DNA of 64,000 nt. It comes from Sipunculus nudus (Eukaryota; Annelida; Sipuncula; Golfingiida; Sipunculidae). The notes beneath the pieces are model-generated. The model made no database searches. It was given only the letters and a program-made list of their open reading frames with translations, and was not told where the DNA came from. This document shows, one piece after another, positions 12,736 through 24,351 of the stretch (its first letter is position 1; the number at the start of each line of letters is the position of its first letter). A program made the position numbers and the translations under genes. The stretch covers positions 44,404,714 to 44,468,713 of the forward strand of contig CM049320.1 in NCBI GenBank assembly GCA_026874595.1. Direction: 5' to 3'.

Positions 12736-13399
12736 AGCGAACCTGTCAGCTTATGCGATGGTGCGGCGTCGTCGTTCATGTGTCGTGCGTCGTCTGTACG
12801 TTAACCATAGCTATCTCAAAAACGGCAGGAGCTAGCATCACCAAATTTTTTGCAAATAATCAGTCATCCAAAAAACTATATCGAATTTTGTTTATTTTTT
12901 TTCTAACTGCATTTTCTTAGATTTTATAGGAAAAAAGCTTTAAAAATCTTCTTCTCTGAAACTGTCTGGCCAAATTGTCCAATATTTCACAGAAATGATC
13001 CCTGGAACAATCTTTCTCAAGTTTGTTCAAATGGTTCCAGTTCAGAGATTTTTGGCCGAGTTACAGGAGGTTGAACTTTGTTAACTTTGCAAAAAAGCAT
13101 ATTAAAATTTAAATCTAAGAAACGGCTGAACTTAGCCAGTTTGCTGTATCTTCCTATATGAGTTAAATACCTGCGAAATGTTTTTCGACTGATGCCACTG
13201 AAGCCAGTTTGTTTAATATTTTACAAGAGTAATCCCTACAATAATTCTTATAATATTTGTCATTAATGGTTCCACATGAATGATTTTTGGCTGAATTATG
13301 GAGATTGAATTGAGTCATTTTACCATATATGTTAGCTGTGATATGCTGTTACATCTAGCCTGGCACCAGTTTATCAGCATCTATTACATCATGCCACTA
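12736..13399 (+). mobile_element. Family A element, copy 1 (3' part missing)
   Basis: The copy begins AGCGAACCTGTCAGCTTATG, then GATGGTGCGGCGTCGTCG, GTACGTTAACCATAGC and GGCAGGAGCTAGCATCACC. The same order is seen at 18401, 19365 and 46601, and inverted at 58095. It stops at CATGCCACTA, where family B starts; the fuller copies continue with CATTTAGATTTCAGG. No open reading frame. Confidence 0.65.
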
Positions 13400-15558
13400 G
13401 ACAAAGTCGGGGGATACTATGTTTTCATACCGGTCCCGCCGCCACCGCCGCCGCCGCATATAAATCTTGTTGGCGCAATAACCCAAAAAATATTTCATGG
13501 AACTTTACCAAACTTGGTATATGTATAGATATGGGTAAGAGGACGACGCCTATTTAAAATGAGGTCATGACCTTTACTAGGAGAGTGTCCTTGACCTTGA
13601 ATAGGTCCAATTTTGGGGAAAATCACACGAAAAATTCTTTAATATCTCAAGAAATCTTGCATGGATTTATCCCAAAATCAAGTTGATGGAAGATCATGGA
13701 TAGGGTTGTCATGTTCCAAAAACTGGTGGCGCCACCTATTATTCTTTACTTGTTTCGTGCCATTTAATAACCCCAAAATTGCCACCTTACAGTACTGTGA
13801 GCATTATAAGTCAAAAACTAATGGACAAATTTCTTTTATATTATGCATATACATAGGTATGGGTTATGGGATGATGTTTATTTAAATTGGGGTCATGACC
13901 TTTCCTATGATAGTGGCCTTGACCTTGAATATTGCCATATATGGTGAAAATCACACACCTCTTATGATATCTCCAGTGTTGATAGCCATATGGATTTCAA
14001 ACATGACTTATGTATGGCCCACCACTAAAGTAAGAACCCTATAGGTTCTAGGGTCATGAGATCAAAGGTCAAGGTCAATGGACTGGCATTTTAAAACATA
14101 CTGTGGATCCATTTTAAGCCAAACTTTCATCCTAGGACTTCCATCTTGAATATATAGCTCACTTGCCAAAACTGGATGATCCATATAAATTTTGGGGTCA
14201 CAAGGTCAAAGGTCAAGGCCACAGGAGCTATCTGTCCAAAAATTAGTTTCTGGATGATAATTCCTGCTTTTATTGATGTATGGATTTCAAACTTGACTTG
14301 TATATGTCCCATTGGAAAAGCAAGACCCAAATTGATTTAGGGGTCATGAGGTCAAGGTCAAGGTCACAGGACACATCTTTAAAAAGATTGTGGATGCATT
14401 TTCAGCCAAACATTTCATCTCAGACCTTTCATCTTGCACATATAGTTCATCTGCCAAAAGAGGAAGAACTCTATCAATTTTGAGGTCACAAGGTCAAAGG
14501 TGAAGGTCACAGGAGCCATCTATCCAAAAATTAGTTTCTGGATGATAATTCCTGCTTTTATTGATGTATGGATTTCAAACTTGACTTGTATATGTCCCAT
14601 TGGAAAAGCAAGATCTGAATTGATTTTGGGGTCATGAGGTCAAAGGTCAAGGTCACAGGACACATCTTTAAAAAGATGTGGATGCATTTTCAGCCAAACA
14701 TTTCATCTTAGATCTTTCATCTTGCACATATAGTTCTCCTGCCAAGAGAGGAAGAACCCTATCAATTTTGAGGTCACAAGGTCAAAGGTGAAGGTCACAG
14801 GAGCCATCTGTCCAAAAATTAGTTCTGGATGATAATTCCTGCTTTTATTGATGTATGGATTTCAAACTTGACTTGTATATGTCCCATTGGAAAAGCAAGA
14901 CCGGAATTGATTTTGGGGTCATGAGGTCAAAGGTCAGTGTCACAGGACACATCTTTAAAAAGACTGTGGATGCATTTTCAGCCAAACATTTCATCTCATA
15001 CATTTCATCTTGTACATACAGTTCCCCTGCTAATAGAGGAAGACGCCTGTCAATTGTGAGGTCACAAGTACAAAGGTGAAGGTCACAGGAGCCATCTGTC
15101 CAAAAAAATTAGTTCCTGAGATGATAATTCAAGCTTGGATTAATATATGGATTTCAAACCTGACTTATATATGGCCCATCAATAAATCTAGACCTCTTAT
15201 TGATTTATATATAAAAGTGGATGATCAATATCAATTTTGGGGTCACAAGGTCAAAGGTCAAGGCCACAGGAGCCATCTGTCAAAAAATTAGTTTCTGGAT
15301 GATAATTCCTGCTTTAATTAATGTATAGATTTCAAACTTGACTTATATATGTCTTACTGAAAGACACTGGGGTCATGAAATCAAAGGTCAAGGTCACAGG
15401 ACCAACATCTTCAAAAAGATTGTGGATTGATAGATGAAAGAAACAATAATTGCTTGCCAATTGTCAGTATATGCTGCTAAAAATGGGGGTCTATTCTTAA
15501 AGGGGGGGGGGGGGGCTTTACTATGTCTGGGGATACTCTGGCACCAAGAAATATCTAG
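13400..15558 (+). mobile_element. Family B element, copy 1 (Helentron-like, internal tandem modules)
   Basis: The 5' end is GACAAAGTCGGGGGATACTA, and the 3' end GGCACCAAGAAATATCTAG followed by TTTT. Between them lie two units of a module of about 330 bp (X; GGTCATGACCTTT at 13563 and 13893) and then about four units of a module of about 288 bp (Y; TGGATGATAATTCCTGC at about 14251, 14540, 14827 and 15297). A GCC-triplet stretch (13438-13457) follows the 5' end. The perfect copy of the 3' hairpin is seen in the inverted B element at 53981. No protein is encoded. Confidence 0.6.
14203..15260 (+). promoter_or_regulatory. Array of DR1-type nuclear receptor half-site repeats inside family B
   Basis: Perfect AGGTCA-A-AGGTCA occurs at 14203-14215, 14637-14649, 14924-14936 and 15248-15260. 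AGGTCA-A-AGGTGA occurs at 14491-14503 and 14779-14791, and three abutting AGGTCA at 14349-14366. DR1 spacing is the known binding mode of RXR, HNF4 and PPAR-type receptors. The motifs are plainly visible; function is only inferred, and they are part of a repeated module. Confidence 0.5.
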
Positions 15559-16442
15559 TTTTATAGGAGGGGTTTGACATATCAGTCTGACATTGGGCAT
15601 ATTAATATATCTCTTCATTGTATCTAAGACTGTCAGTGCCAGCTACAATCATTGTATCCGCCAAAACAGAGTTTTGCGGATACTATGTTTTCAGTCGAAC
15701 ACCAACGCTGCCGCCATCGCCGCATAGGTTTCCGGAGAACTCCTCCATAACCACTGGGCGGAATTTTTTTAAATTTGGAATTATGATCGGTCACATGTGA
15801 ACTGCTGCGCCCTCATTTTTGGTTGACCTCTGACCTCTCCTCTCTGCCAAGCGTCCATTTGTGCTTCCACACATAAACCCATATATATCTCGGGAACCGT
15901 TAGACCGATCAGGCTAAAAATTTTGCACAAATGTAGCCCTTTGATAGCTTTATAACATACACTAAAAATGGTGGCTCCACCTGCAATCATTTTTGCACAG
16001 CGTCCATCTGCCTTGGGATAAAATCACTCATATCTCAGCAGTAGTTTGACTTATCCACCTGAAATTTTGCAGGTTTATTTATCCTGGACAATTTCCTCAA
16101 TTTTATGACAGGTGGCACCACCTATATTCACGTTACATGGCAGACATCCATGCTAATATGCAACACACCTCACTCTATTCCCCTTGCCACTTAATCCATG
16201 CCTCACTTCACCCGTCCCAGTCTGATTTTTGCGGATACACAGTCGCTTGTCGACTACCCATACTCTAGTTTTAAAATGTCCTAGTCTGAAACTTGCAGGG
16301 CCGAAACGTCCATTTTGCTATAATCATAATGACTAAGGTAGATATGCAGGACTTAAGAGGATCAATATTAAATTTTAAAAATAAACCTCCATTCATACTC
16401 CCAAACTTTGCACAGGTTCACATTAGGCCTGTAGGCCTTGTT
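15559..16442 (+). mobile_element. Family C element (5'-truncated) carrying family J copy 1
   Basis: The text from GGAGGGGTTTGACATATCAG matches the complete C copies at 21535 and 22592. The 3' end is TTCACATTAGGCCTGTAGGC followed by CTTGTTT. J occupies 15656-16268. Confidence 0.55.
15656..16268 (+). mobile_element. Family J element, copy 1 (about 0.61 kb)
   Basis: The 5' end is a hairpin (15656-15681): ATCCGCCAAAAC, AGA, GTTTTGCGGAT. The 3' end has TTTTTGCGGATAC (inverted relative to the 5' arm), hairpin AGTCGCTTGTCGACT (16241-16255), ACCCATACT and CTAG followed by TTTT. The interior has GGTGGCTCCACC and GGTGGCACCACC. No ORF of note. Confidence 0.6.
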
Positions 16443-17016
16443 TAAGTATTAAGTTATTTTGAATGAACTCTTTTATCCTGTAAGCATTGTTGAATTAAGT
16501 GAAAATCCTATGTACATACACGATAATACTACAGATACATTGTAACTCCCACCATTCCACACCCCCCCCCCCCCACCACCACCACCACCACCATGTCCTT
16601 TCATCTGTGGACTGTGGACATTAGTTATATTTCAACTGTATACATTTCATAAAATAAAAAAAATGCATATATTTAATAATATATATTATAAAAAAAATTT
16701 GATTCATTTGAACAAATGTGTAAACTACTGAAATGTCAACAGTTAATCATAAAGCCAGCTAATGATCATAGTAATAGTACAGATCATTTGTTCACAAACT
16801 GCTCACATGCTTCAGTTTCAACATTAGGAAACACATGGTCAGGTCACAAAATATTATTTGCAACAATTTCTTGCACATCAATATAAACCAATCATATAAA
16901 ACAAAAAATGGCCTATATTACCTCTTCCTCTTACACTTTATCTCCATTTGATATTATTTTAGATTTTTACCTTCAAGGTCAACTTCAGCTGAGCACAGTG
17001 ACCTATGGGTCCCTTG

Positions 17017-17684
17017 TTATGAGCTAGAGTGACAGTTGCCAACGGACATAGGCCTGTTTTTATGAGCTAGATTGACAGTGACCAGGGGGCATAGGTCTGT
17101 TTTTATGAGCTAGAGTGACAGTGACCAGGGATTATAGGTCTGTTGATGTGAGCTAGAGTGACTGTAACCAGGGGATATAGGTCTGTTGGTGTGAGCTTGA
17201 GTCACAGTGACCAGAGGATATACAGCTGTTGGTGTGAGTTCGAGTGAATGTGACCAGGGGATACAGGGTTGTCGGTGGATAAAGGCCTGTTAGTGTGAAT
17301 TAGAGTGACAGTGACCATGGGATATTAGGCTGTTGATGTGAGCTAGACCAGGGGATACAGGGCTTTTGATGGATATAGACCTGTTGGGGTGAGCTTGAGT
17401 CACAGTGACCTGGGTACATAGGCCTGTTTTTATGAGCTAGAGTGACAGTGACCAGGTGATTAAGGCCTGTTGGTGTGAGCTAGAGTGACTTTGACCAGGG
17501 GATACAGTGCTGTTGGTGGATATAGGCTTGTTGGTGTAAGCTAGAGTGACTGTGACCAGGGGGATACAGGGCTCTTCATGTGGGTTTGAGTGACCAAGGG
17601 TCACAGGCCTGTTGAGGTGAGCTAGAGTGACAGTGATCAGGGGATATAGGGCTGTTGGTGTGAGCTAGAGTGACATTATGAACA
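17017..17684 (+). repeat. 43-bp minisatellite, about 15 units
   Basis: The unit of about 43 bp reads GAGCTAGAGTGACAGTGACC then AGGGGATATAGGCCTGTTGG, with TGT or TTTTAT at the junction. Variant and shortened units occur. Two more units lie at 10781-10860, on the far side of the nested G element. Confidence 0.88.
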
Positions 17685-17927
17685 TGCATGGTTCAGTGTC
17701 CACTGGCTTCAACCCAAAATGTTAAGAGGGCTACATTTACAGGTTTGGAGTGTCTGTACAGTACACACTATCATCACATACTGAGGCTGTCAAGAACCAA
17801 GTTATTGTGCTTATTGATAACTTACAGGTGGTTCTGTAATTATGGTTTTGTTGCTTCTTGTAAATAGGATAGCAGCTAGGACTTGATTTTATGTTGGTAG
17901 TTCATGAAAACCTATGCTTGTTTCAAG

Positions 17928-17982
17928 GAATGAAGAATTTAGTGAAGAAGTCCACCAAATGAAGAGTGCACATACGTTAGAG
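17928..17982 (+). CDS. 55-bp exon of the ACK/TNK2-like gene
   Basis: The exon is bounded by an acceptor (GCTTGTTTCAAG) and a strong donor (GAG then GTAAGT). The phases fit exactly: the preceding exon ends with AG of a split codon, this exon supplies the third base G (Arg) and then 18 full codons, NEEFSEEVHQMKSAHTLE, ending in phase 0 as the last exon needs. The peptide is charged and probably forms a helix leading into the UBA domain. Skipping it would join AG to GTTGAAG and reach a TGA after 14 codons, removing the UBA. It was found from splice signals and phase, with no transcript evidence. Confidence 0.78.
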
Positions 17983-18400
17983 GTAAGTGGTGAACTTGTC
18001 TGAAATATTTAAACATATTCGAAAGATTTTATAATTTTGTTGATGTTGACGGAAGTAAGAGATCATTTTAGCTCAACTGACTGAAAGTCATCTGAGCAGA
18101 AGCGATCACTCTTTGTCTGTCTGTCTGTCTGTGTCCGTTAACAGGGCACAAATCTTAAACGCTGGACTTAGAAATTTCTAACTGAAAGCCATGAAAAATC
18201 TCCTTTGAAACCTGAAATAAGTTCACTGTGACTTAATTCCTTTGATCTATGGGGCTCAAAAGTACCCCCACGAATAATAAAAAAATGATACATGGCTTCA
18301 GTATCTGAATAAATAATGCATTGATTGCCATGATTCTTTCCATGTATATTGAGTGTTTCATCATTTCCTGAAGACTGTTGGTGCCAACTTTATTTTTTTT

Positions 18401-19364
18401 AAGCAACCTGTGAGCTTATGCGATGGTGCCGCGTCGTGCGTCGTGTGTCCTGCATTGTCTGTACGTTAACCATAGCTATCTCAAAAACAGCAGGAGCTAG
18501 CATCACCAATATTTTTGTAAATAATTAGTCATCCAAACAACTTTATCGGATTTTGTTTATTTTTTTTCTAACTGCATTTTTTTAGATTTTATAGGGGAAA
18601 GGATAAAAAAGCTTTAAAAATCTTCTTCTCCGAAACTGACCAGCCAAATTGTCCAATATTTTACAGAAATGATCCCTGGAACAATCTTTCTCAAGTTTGT
18701 TCAAATGGTTCCAGTTCGGAAATTTTTGGCCGAGTTACAGGAGGTTGAACTTTTTTAACTGTGCAAAAAAGCATATTAAAATTTAAATCTCAGAAATGGC
18801 TGAACTTAGCCAGTTTGCTGTATCTTCCTATATGAGTTATAAACCTGCAAAACGTTTTTTGACTGATGCCACTGAAGCCAGTTTGTTAAATATTTTACAA
18901 GAATAATCCCTACAATAATTCTAATAATAATTGTCATTAATGGTTCCACATGAATGATTTTTGGCTGAATTATGGAGATTGAATTGGGTCATTTTACCAT
19001 ATATGTTAGCTGTGTTATGCTGTTACATCTGGCCTGGCACCAGTTTATCAGCATCTATAACATCATGCCACTAAACATTTAGATTTCAGGTTATCTTTAG
19101 TTAATATTGACAAGAAAGTTTTTTTAAAAAGCTTTTAAAAAATTTGATTTATGATTTAGGTTATTCATCATACCAGGCAATGTTACAATCATGGATATTC
19201 AGCGTTCTGTGGCTATATAAAGACAACTGTACGTGGATTATAAATTATTGGTATCCCTACTCAACTTAATTCAAGAATTTGCCATCAATGAGATATATCT
19301 GAATTTTAATTTTGCATTCAGTATGCATCAGTAATAATTTTACATATATTCCTGATTTCTTTTT
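18401..19364 (+). mobile_element. Family A element, copy 2
   Basis: Starts AGCAACCTGTGAGCTTATGC and ends in TTCCTGATTTCTTTTT, directly followed by the next A copy. It lacks about 0.45 kb present in copy 3 (around 19780-20210). Confidence 0.65.
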
Positions 19365-20770
19365 AGCGAACCTGTGAGCTTATGCGATAGTGCGGCGTCG
19401 TGCGGCGTCTGTCGTGCGTCGTCTGTACGTTAACCATACCTATCTCAAAAATGGCAGGAGCTAGCATCACCAGATTTTTTTGCAAATAATCAGTCATCCA
19501 AAAAACTATATCGAATTTTGTTTATTTTTTATCTAACTGCATTTTCTTAGATTTTATAGGGAAAAAGCTAAAAAAGCTTTAAAAATCTTCTTCTCCGAAA
19601 CTGTCTAGCCAAATTGTCCAATATTTCACAGAAATGATCCCTGGAACAATCTTTCTTAAGTTTGTTCGAATGGTTCCAGTTCGGAGATTTTTGGCCGAGA
19701 TACAGGAGGTTGAACTTTGTTAACTGTGCAAAAAAGCACATTAAAATTTAAATCTCAGAAACGGCTGTAGCTATCTTCACCAAATTTTATGCCAATGTTG
19801 GTCACATAGGTCATATCTGAAATTGAGGTATTGGTGGCGCCCCTGCATCAGCCTTTTTTGTACAGGGGTCATCAGTGCTTGTATCAAACTGAGGGCTACA
19901 AAAAACTTCTTCTCTAAAACCATATGGCCAAAATGTTTAATATCGCACAGAAATGATCCTAGGGTAGTGCTTTCTGAAGTTTGTTCAAATGGTCTCTATT
20001 CAGTGACTTTTGGCTAAGTTATGAGAAGCTGAATTTAGTCATATGCCATAACAGCCCATTTTAGCTCAGTGGCTACAAAGATCTTCTCAAAAACCACTGG
20101 GCCAAATTCTTAAATCTCACACATTAATTATCCTCAGATGTTGATAATTCAAGTTTGTTCAAATGATTTTGGTTCAGTGCTTTTTGGCTGAGTTAAGGGA
20201 AGCTGAACTTAGCCAGTTTGCTGTATCATCCTATATGAGTTATAAACCTGCGAAACATTTTTCGACTGATGCCACTGAAGCCAGTTTGTTAAATATTTTA
20301 CAAGAATAATTCCTACAATAATTCTTATAATAATTCACATTAATGGTTCCACATGAATGATTTTTTGCTGAATTATGGAGGTTGAACTGAGTCATTTTAC
20401 CATATATGTAAGCTGTGTGATGCTGTTACATCTAGCCTGGCACCAGTTTATCAGCATCTATTACATCATGCCACTAGACATTTAGATTTCAGGTTATCTT
20501 TGGTTAATATTGACAAGAAAAGGTTTTTTAAAAGCTTTTAAAAAATTTAGATTTATGATTTAAGTTATTCATCATACCAGACAATGTTACAATCATGGAT
20601 ATTCAGCTCTCTGTTGCTATATAAAGACAACTGTACGTGGATTATAAATTATTGGTATCCCTACTCAACTTAATTCAAGAATTTGCCATCAGTAAGATAT
20701 ATCTGTATTTTAATTTTGCATTCAGTATGCATCCATAATAATTTAATATATATTCCTGATTTCTTTTTTA
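19365..20770 (+). mobile_element. Family A element, copy 3 (longest here)
   Basis: Starts AGCGAACCTGTGAGCTTATG and ends TTCCTGATTTCTTTTTTA, with the same end as copy 2, so the two are in tandem. It contains a partly repeated module (TTCAAATGGTTCCAGTTCGG; TCTCTATTCAGTGACTTTTG; TTTTGGTTCAGTGCTTTTTG). No coding frame was recognised. Confidence 0.65.
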
Positions 20771-21808
20771 TAAAAAGTCAGCTGAAAAACATTTTGTATT
20801 GGGAAAATACATTTCAAAGTCATTTCAAGTAGGGACCACTTTTGTGTTCAGATGGCAGCACTTGGTTTACCATTGGCAGATTGCCAGTGCCTTGATGTTG
20901 GCCATTAGCCAAGATGATGTCAGCTCTATAAATAGTTTTGGCACAGTGCCAGGATTGGAAGAAATGCAGCCAGGTAATGGTCAAGAGTTCACTCAGTGCA
21001 GTAGCTGCATTCTATTTATAGCTTTGGCAGACTGCTCACTGCATCATATTTGGCACCCAAAGTTCAGCCTGAATCTGTTTATAGCTTTGGCAGACTGCCA
21101 ACTGTGTCAGATTATGCAACAGGTCAAGAGTTCACTCAGTGCGGCCAGGTACATGTCAAAAGTTCACTCAGTCTAGCCAGGTGCAGGTCAAGAGTTCACT
21201 CAGTGCAGTAGCTTAAGGCAGCTATTTGGGGGGCAACTGCCTTACTCACCTAAGCCTTGTCAGCCCAGTGCATCAAACTCTGGGGAAGTTTGATGTATTG
21301 GACTGATATTTTGACCTGTCTATGCGTCTTTGATGGTAGTCTCATTAACAAGACAGTGGTGCCACGTACATTGACTTTTGCACAGTGTATGTGCCTGCTT
21401 ATTTCTACAGAAGAATTTGATATATCAGCCTGAAATTGGGCATATTTATACATATCGAATAGCTTTGTCATACAAGACTGGTGGTGCCACCTACATTAAT
21501 TTTTGCACAGTGTGTGTCCCTGCTTATTTCTCAGGAGGGGTTTGATATATCAGTCTGAAAATTGGGCATATGTGTCTATCTCTGATAGCTTCGTTGTATA
21601 CAAGACTAGTGGTGCCAGCTACAATCATTTTTGTGTTGTGTGCACCCATGCCAGATTTTCAGCAGTGATATTTGTGTAATTGTTTCTTATTCAAAATGTT
21701 TAGTACTTGCATTGTTCATATACAGGAAAAGTAATGGTCCAGCATTGAAGCATTATACCTGGTGTATTTCCCAATGCACAGGTTTGCATTAGGCCTGTAG
21801 GCCTTGTT
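20771..21808 (+). mobile_element. Family C element, copy 1 (about 1.04 kb, lacks J)
   Basis: Starts TAAAAAGTCAGCTGAAAAAC and ends with the hairpin-forming AGGCCTGTAGGCCT (21791-21804), then TGTT. It is followed at once by a second copy with the same start. It contains three modules with CTGGTGGTGCCACCTACATT-like text. Confidence 0.65.
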
Positions 21809-21810
21809 TA

Positions 21811-23464
21811 TAAAAAGTCAGCTGAAAAGCATTTTGTATTGGGAAAATAAATAAATTTCAAAATTATTTCAAGTAGGGACCACTTTTGTGTACAGATGGC
21901 AGCACTTGGTTTACCATTGGCGGATTGCCAGTGCCTTGATGTTGGCCATTAGCCAAGATGATGTCAGCTCTATAAATAGTTTTGGCACAGTGCCAGGATT
22001 GGAAGAAGTGCAGCCAGGTAAAGGTCAAGAGTTCATTAGTGCAGTAGCTGCATTCTATTTATAGCTTTGACAGACTGCTCACTGCATCTTTATTGGCACC
22101 AAAGTTCAGCCTGAATCTATTTATAGCTTTGGCAGACTGCCAACTGTGTCAGATTATGCAACAGGTCAAGAGTTCACTCAGTGCGGCCAGGTACAGGTCA
22201 AAAGTTTACTCAGTCTAGCCTGGTGCAGGTCAAGAGTTCACTCAGTGCAGTAGCTTGAGGCAGCAATTTGTCACAGGTCACTCGGGGGCAACTGCCTTAC
22301 TCACCTAAGCCTTGTCAGCCCAGTGCATCAAACTCTGGGGAAGTTTGATGTATTGGACTGATATTTTGACCTGTCTATGCGTCTTTGATGGTATTCTCAT
22401 TTACAAGACAGGTGGTGCCACCTATATTGACTTTTGCAGTGTATGGGCCTCTTTATTTCTACAGAGGAATTTGATACACCAGCATAAAATTGAGCATGTT
22501 TATACATATCAGGTAGCTTTATAGTGTACAAGTTTCGTGGCGCCACCTACAATAATTTTTGCACAGTGTATGTCCCTGCTTATTTTACAGGAGGGGTTTG
22601 ACATATTAGTCTGACATTGGGCATATTTATTTATCTCTTTGTTGTATATAAGACTGGAGGTGCCAGCTACAATCATTTTATCCGCCAAAACAGACTTCTG
22701 CGAATACTATGTTTTCAGTCAGATGCCGATGCTGCTGCCATCGCCGCATAGGTTTCCAGAGAACTCCTCCATAACCACTGGGCAGAATTTTTTAAAATTT
22801 GGAATTATGATTGGTCACATGTGAACTGCAGTGCCCTCATATTTTGTTGACCTCTGACCTTTCCTCTCTGCCCAGTGTCCATTTGTGCGTCTGTTTCCAC
22901 ACATAGACCCACATATCTCGGGAACTGTTTGACCAATAAGGCTGAAGATTTTGCACAAATGTAGCCCTTGGAAAGCTTTAATGACACACATATCTCTGCA
23001 TTGGTTGGACTTATCCATCTGAAATTTTGCATGTGTATACATCCTGGATTTTATGACAGGTTGCCCCACCTACATTCACGTTTAAGCTGCAGACAGGCTT
23101 TTGTGGTAGGTGGCGCAACCTTTATACACATTTTGGCTGCAGACATCCAGGCTGTTATGCAGCACACCTCACGCTATTTCCCCTTGCCACTCAATCCATG
23201 CCTCAATTTACCTTTCCCACTCTGATTTTGGAGGATACATGTAGTCGCTTGTTGACTACCCATATTCTAGTTTTTGTGTTGTTTGCACCCATGCCAGAAT
23301 TGCAGCAGTGACGTTTGTTTATTTTTTTTTTGTTTTAAGTGTTTAGTACTTGCATTGTTCATATACATGTTACACATGTTCTTGAAAAGTAATGGTCCAG
23401 CATTGAAGCATTATGCCTGGTGTAATTTCTTTGCACAGGTTCGCATTAGGCCTGTAGGCCTTGT
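21811..23464 (+). mobile_element. Family C element, copy 2, containing family J copy 2
   Basis: Same start and 3' end (TTAGGCCTGTAGGCCTTGTT) as the preceding copy, to which it is tandem. J is inserted at 22680-23270. CGTGGCGCCACC is at 22536-22547. Confidence 0.65.
22680..23270 (+). mobile_element. Family J element, copy 2
   Basis: 5' ATCCGCCAAAACAGACTTCT, 3' AGTCGCTTGTTGACT then ACCCATATT and CTAG (23267-23270). The hairpins are slightly decayed relative to copy 1. The unoccupied site is seen in the neighbouring C copy at about 21628-21633. Confidence 0.65.
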
Positions 23465-24351
23465 TCTAATTTTTACACATTTTTCTCTATTTTTGAAAAC
23501 AGTCCATTGATTAACAGGGCACAAATTGTAACAGTAAGACCTTAGGACTTCTAACTGTACATCCACATAGGTTCTAGGCAAGTCTTCTCAAAAACTTGAA
23601 ATTAGGTAATTGTGACCTATATTTTGTGAACTACAGGCTGAAAGTGAAAACATGATCTTGAGAACCCAGTCAGTCAGATGAGGCAAAAATTTTATCCGCT
23701 AGGCCTAGAATCTTCTAATATGACATTCATGCAAATTGTGGGTAAATCTGCATGGAAACCTGCAATTAGGTCATAGTGACCTATATTCTGTGAACTATGA
23801 GGAAAGAGAATGATTTTAGCACCCTGCAAATCTAATGGGCACAAATTGTATCTGCTAGCCCTAGAATGTTCCTATGTAATATTCAGGGAAGTCTTGGGCA
23901 ATCTCTAAGGAAACCTGAAAATATGTTGTGGTGACCTATATTTTGCATGCTACCAACCAAAACATCTTGGCCAATCTCCATGGAAACCTGAAAATAGGTC
24001 ATAGTGACCTATAATACTAGCCAAAAAGACATTTTAAGCACCTAGATAGACAGGGTACAAAATTTTACTGTTGGACCATGAATCTTCTGTCTTGACATCC
24101 AGGGATGTTCTTCAAAAACTGTAATTGCTACAGTTGAATGGGAATACCACATGCAAATTTGGCATTCAGAAAATAAAAATTCCTTTTGTGAATGTATTCC
24201 TAGTCAGCTGAGTGTCAGAAACTGTGGGTCTTTCCTCACCACTAAAATTAACTCAAATTTAAAAAAAATGTTTCTGGCTATTTCTCAAAAGGAAGGCATC
24301 TTTAAAGATTAAATCATTCTTTCTATTGATAAAATCCTCTGATTGATGTGC

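Larger units (their letters stand above)
10863..17016 (+). mobile_element. Family G element, copy 4, with nested A, B, C and J elements
   Basis: The 5' palindrome starts AGCTCTGTTGACT at 10863 and the 3' end is CAGCTGAGCACAG, then CTATGGGTCCCTTG, ending at 17016. Family A enters at 12736, B at 13400, C plus J from about 15559 to 16442, after which G-type AT-rich sequence resumes (16480 onward resembles 6456-6960). The flanks are units of one 43-bp minisatellite on both sides, so both borders are supported independently. Confidence 0.6.
18070..24235 (+). mobile_element. Family G element, copy 5, with nested tandem A and tandem C elements
   Basis: The 5' palindrome is AGCTCAACTGACT / AGTCATCTGAGC (18070). 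G-type text breaks at 18400, where A begins, and resumes at about 23470 (AACAGGGCACAAATTGTAAC), running to a decayed 3' end (GTCAGCTGAGTGTCAG near 24203). G modules with CCTAGAATCTTCTAATATGAC recur near 23704. Confidence 0.5.
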
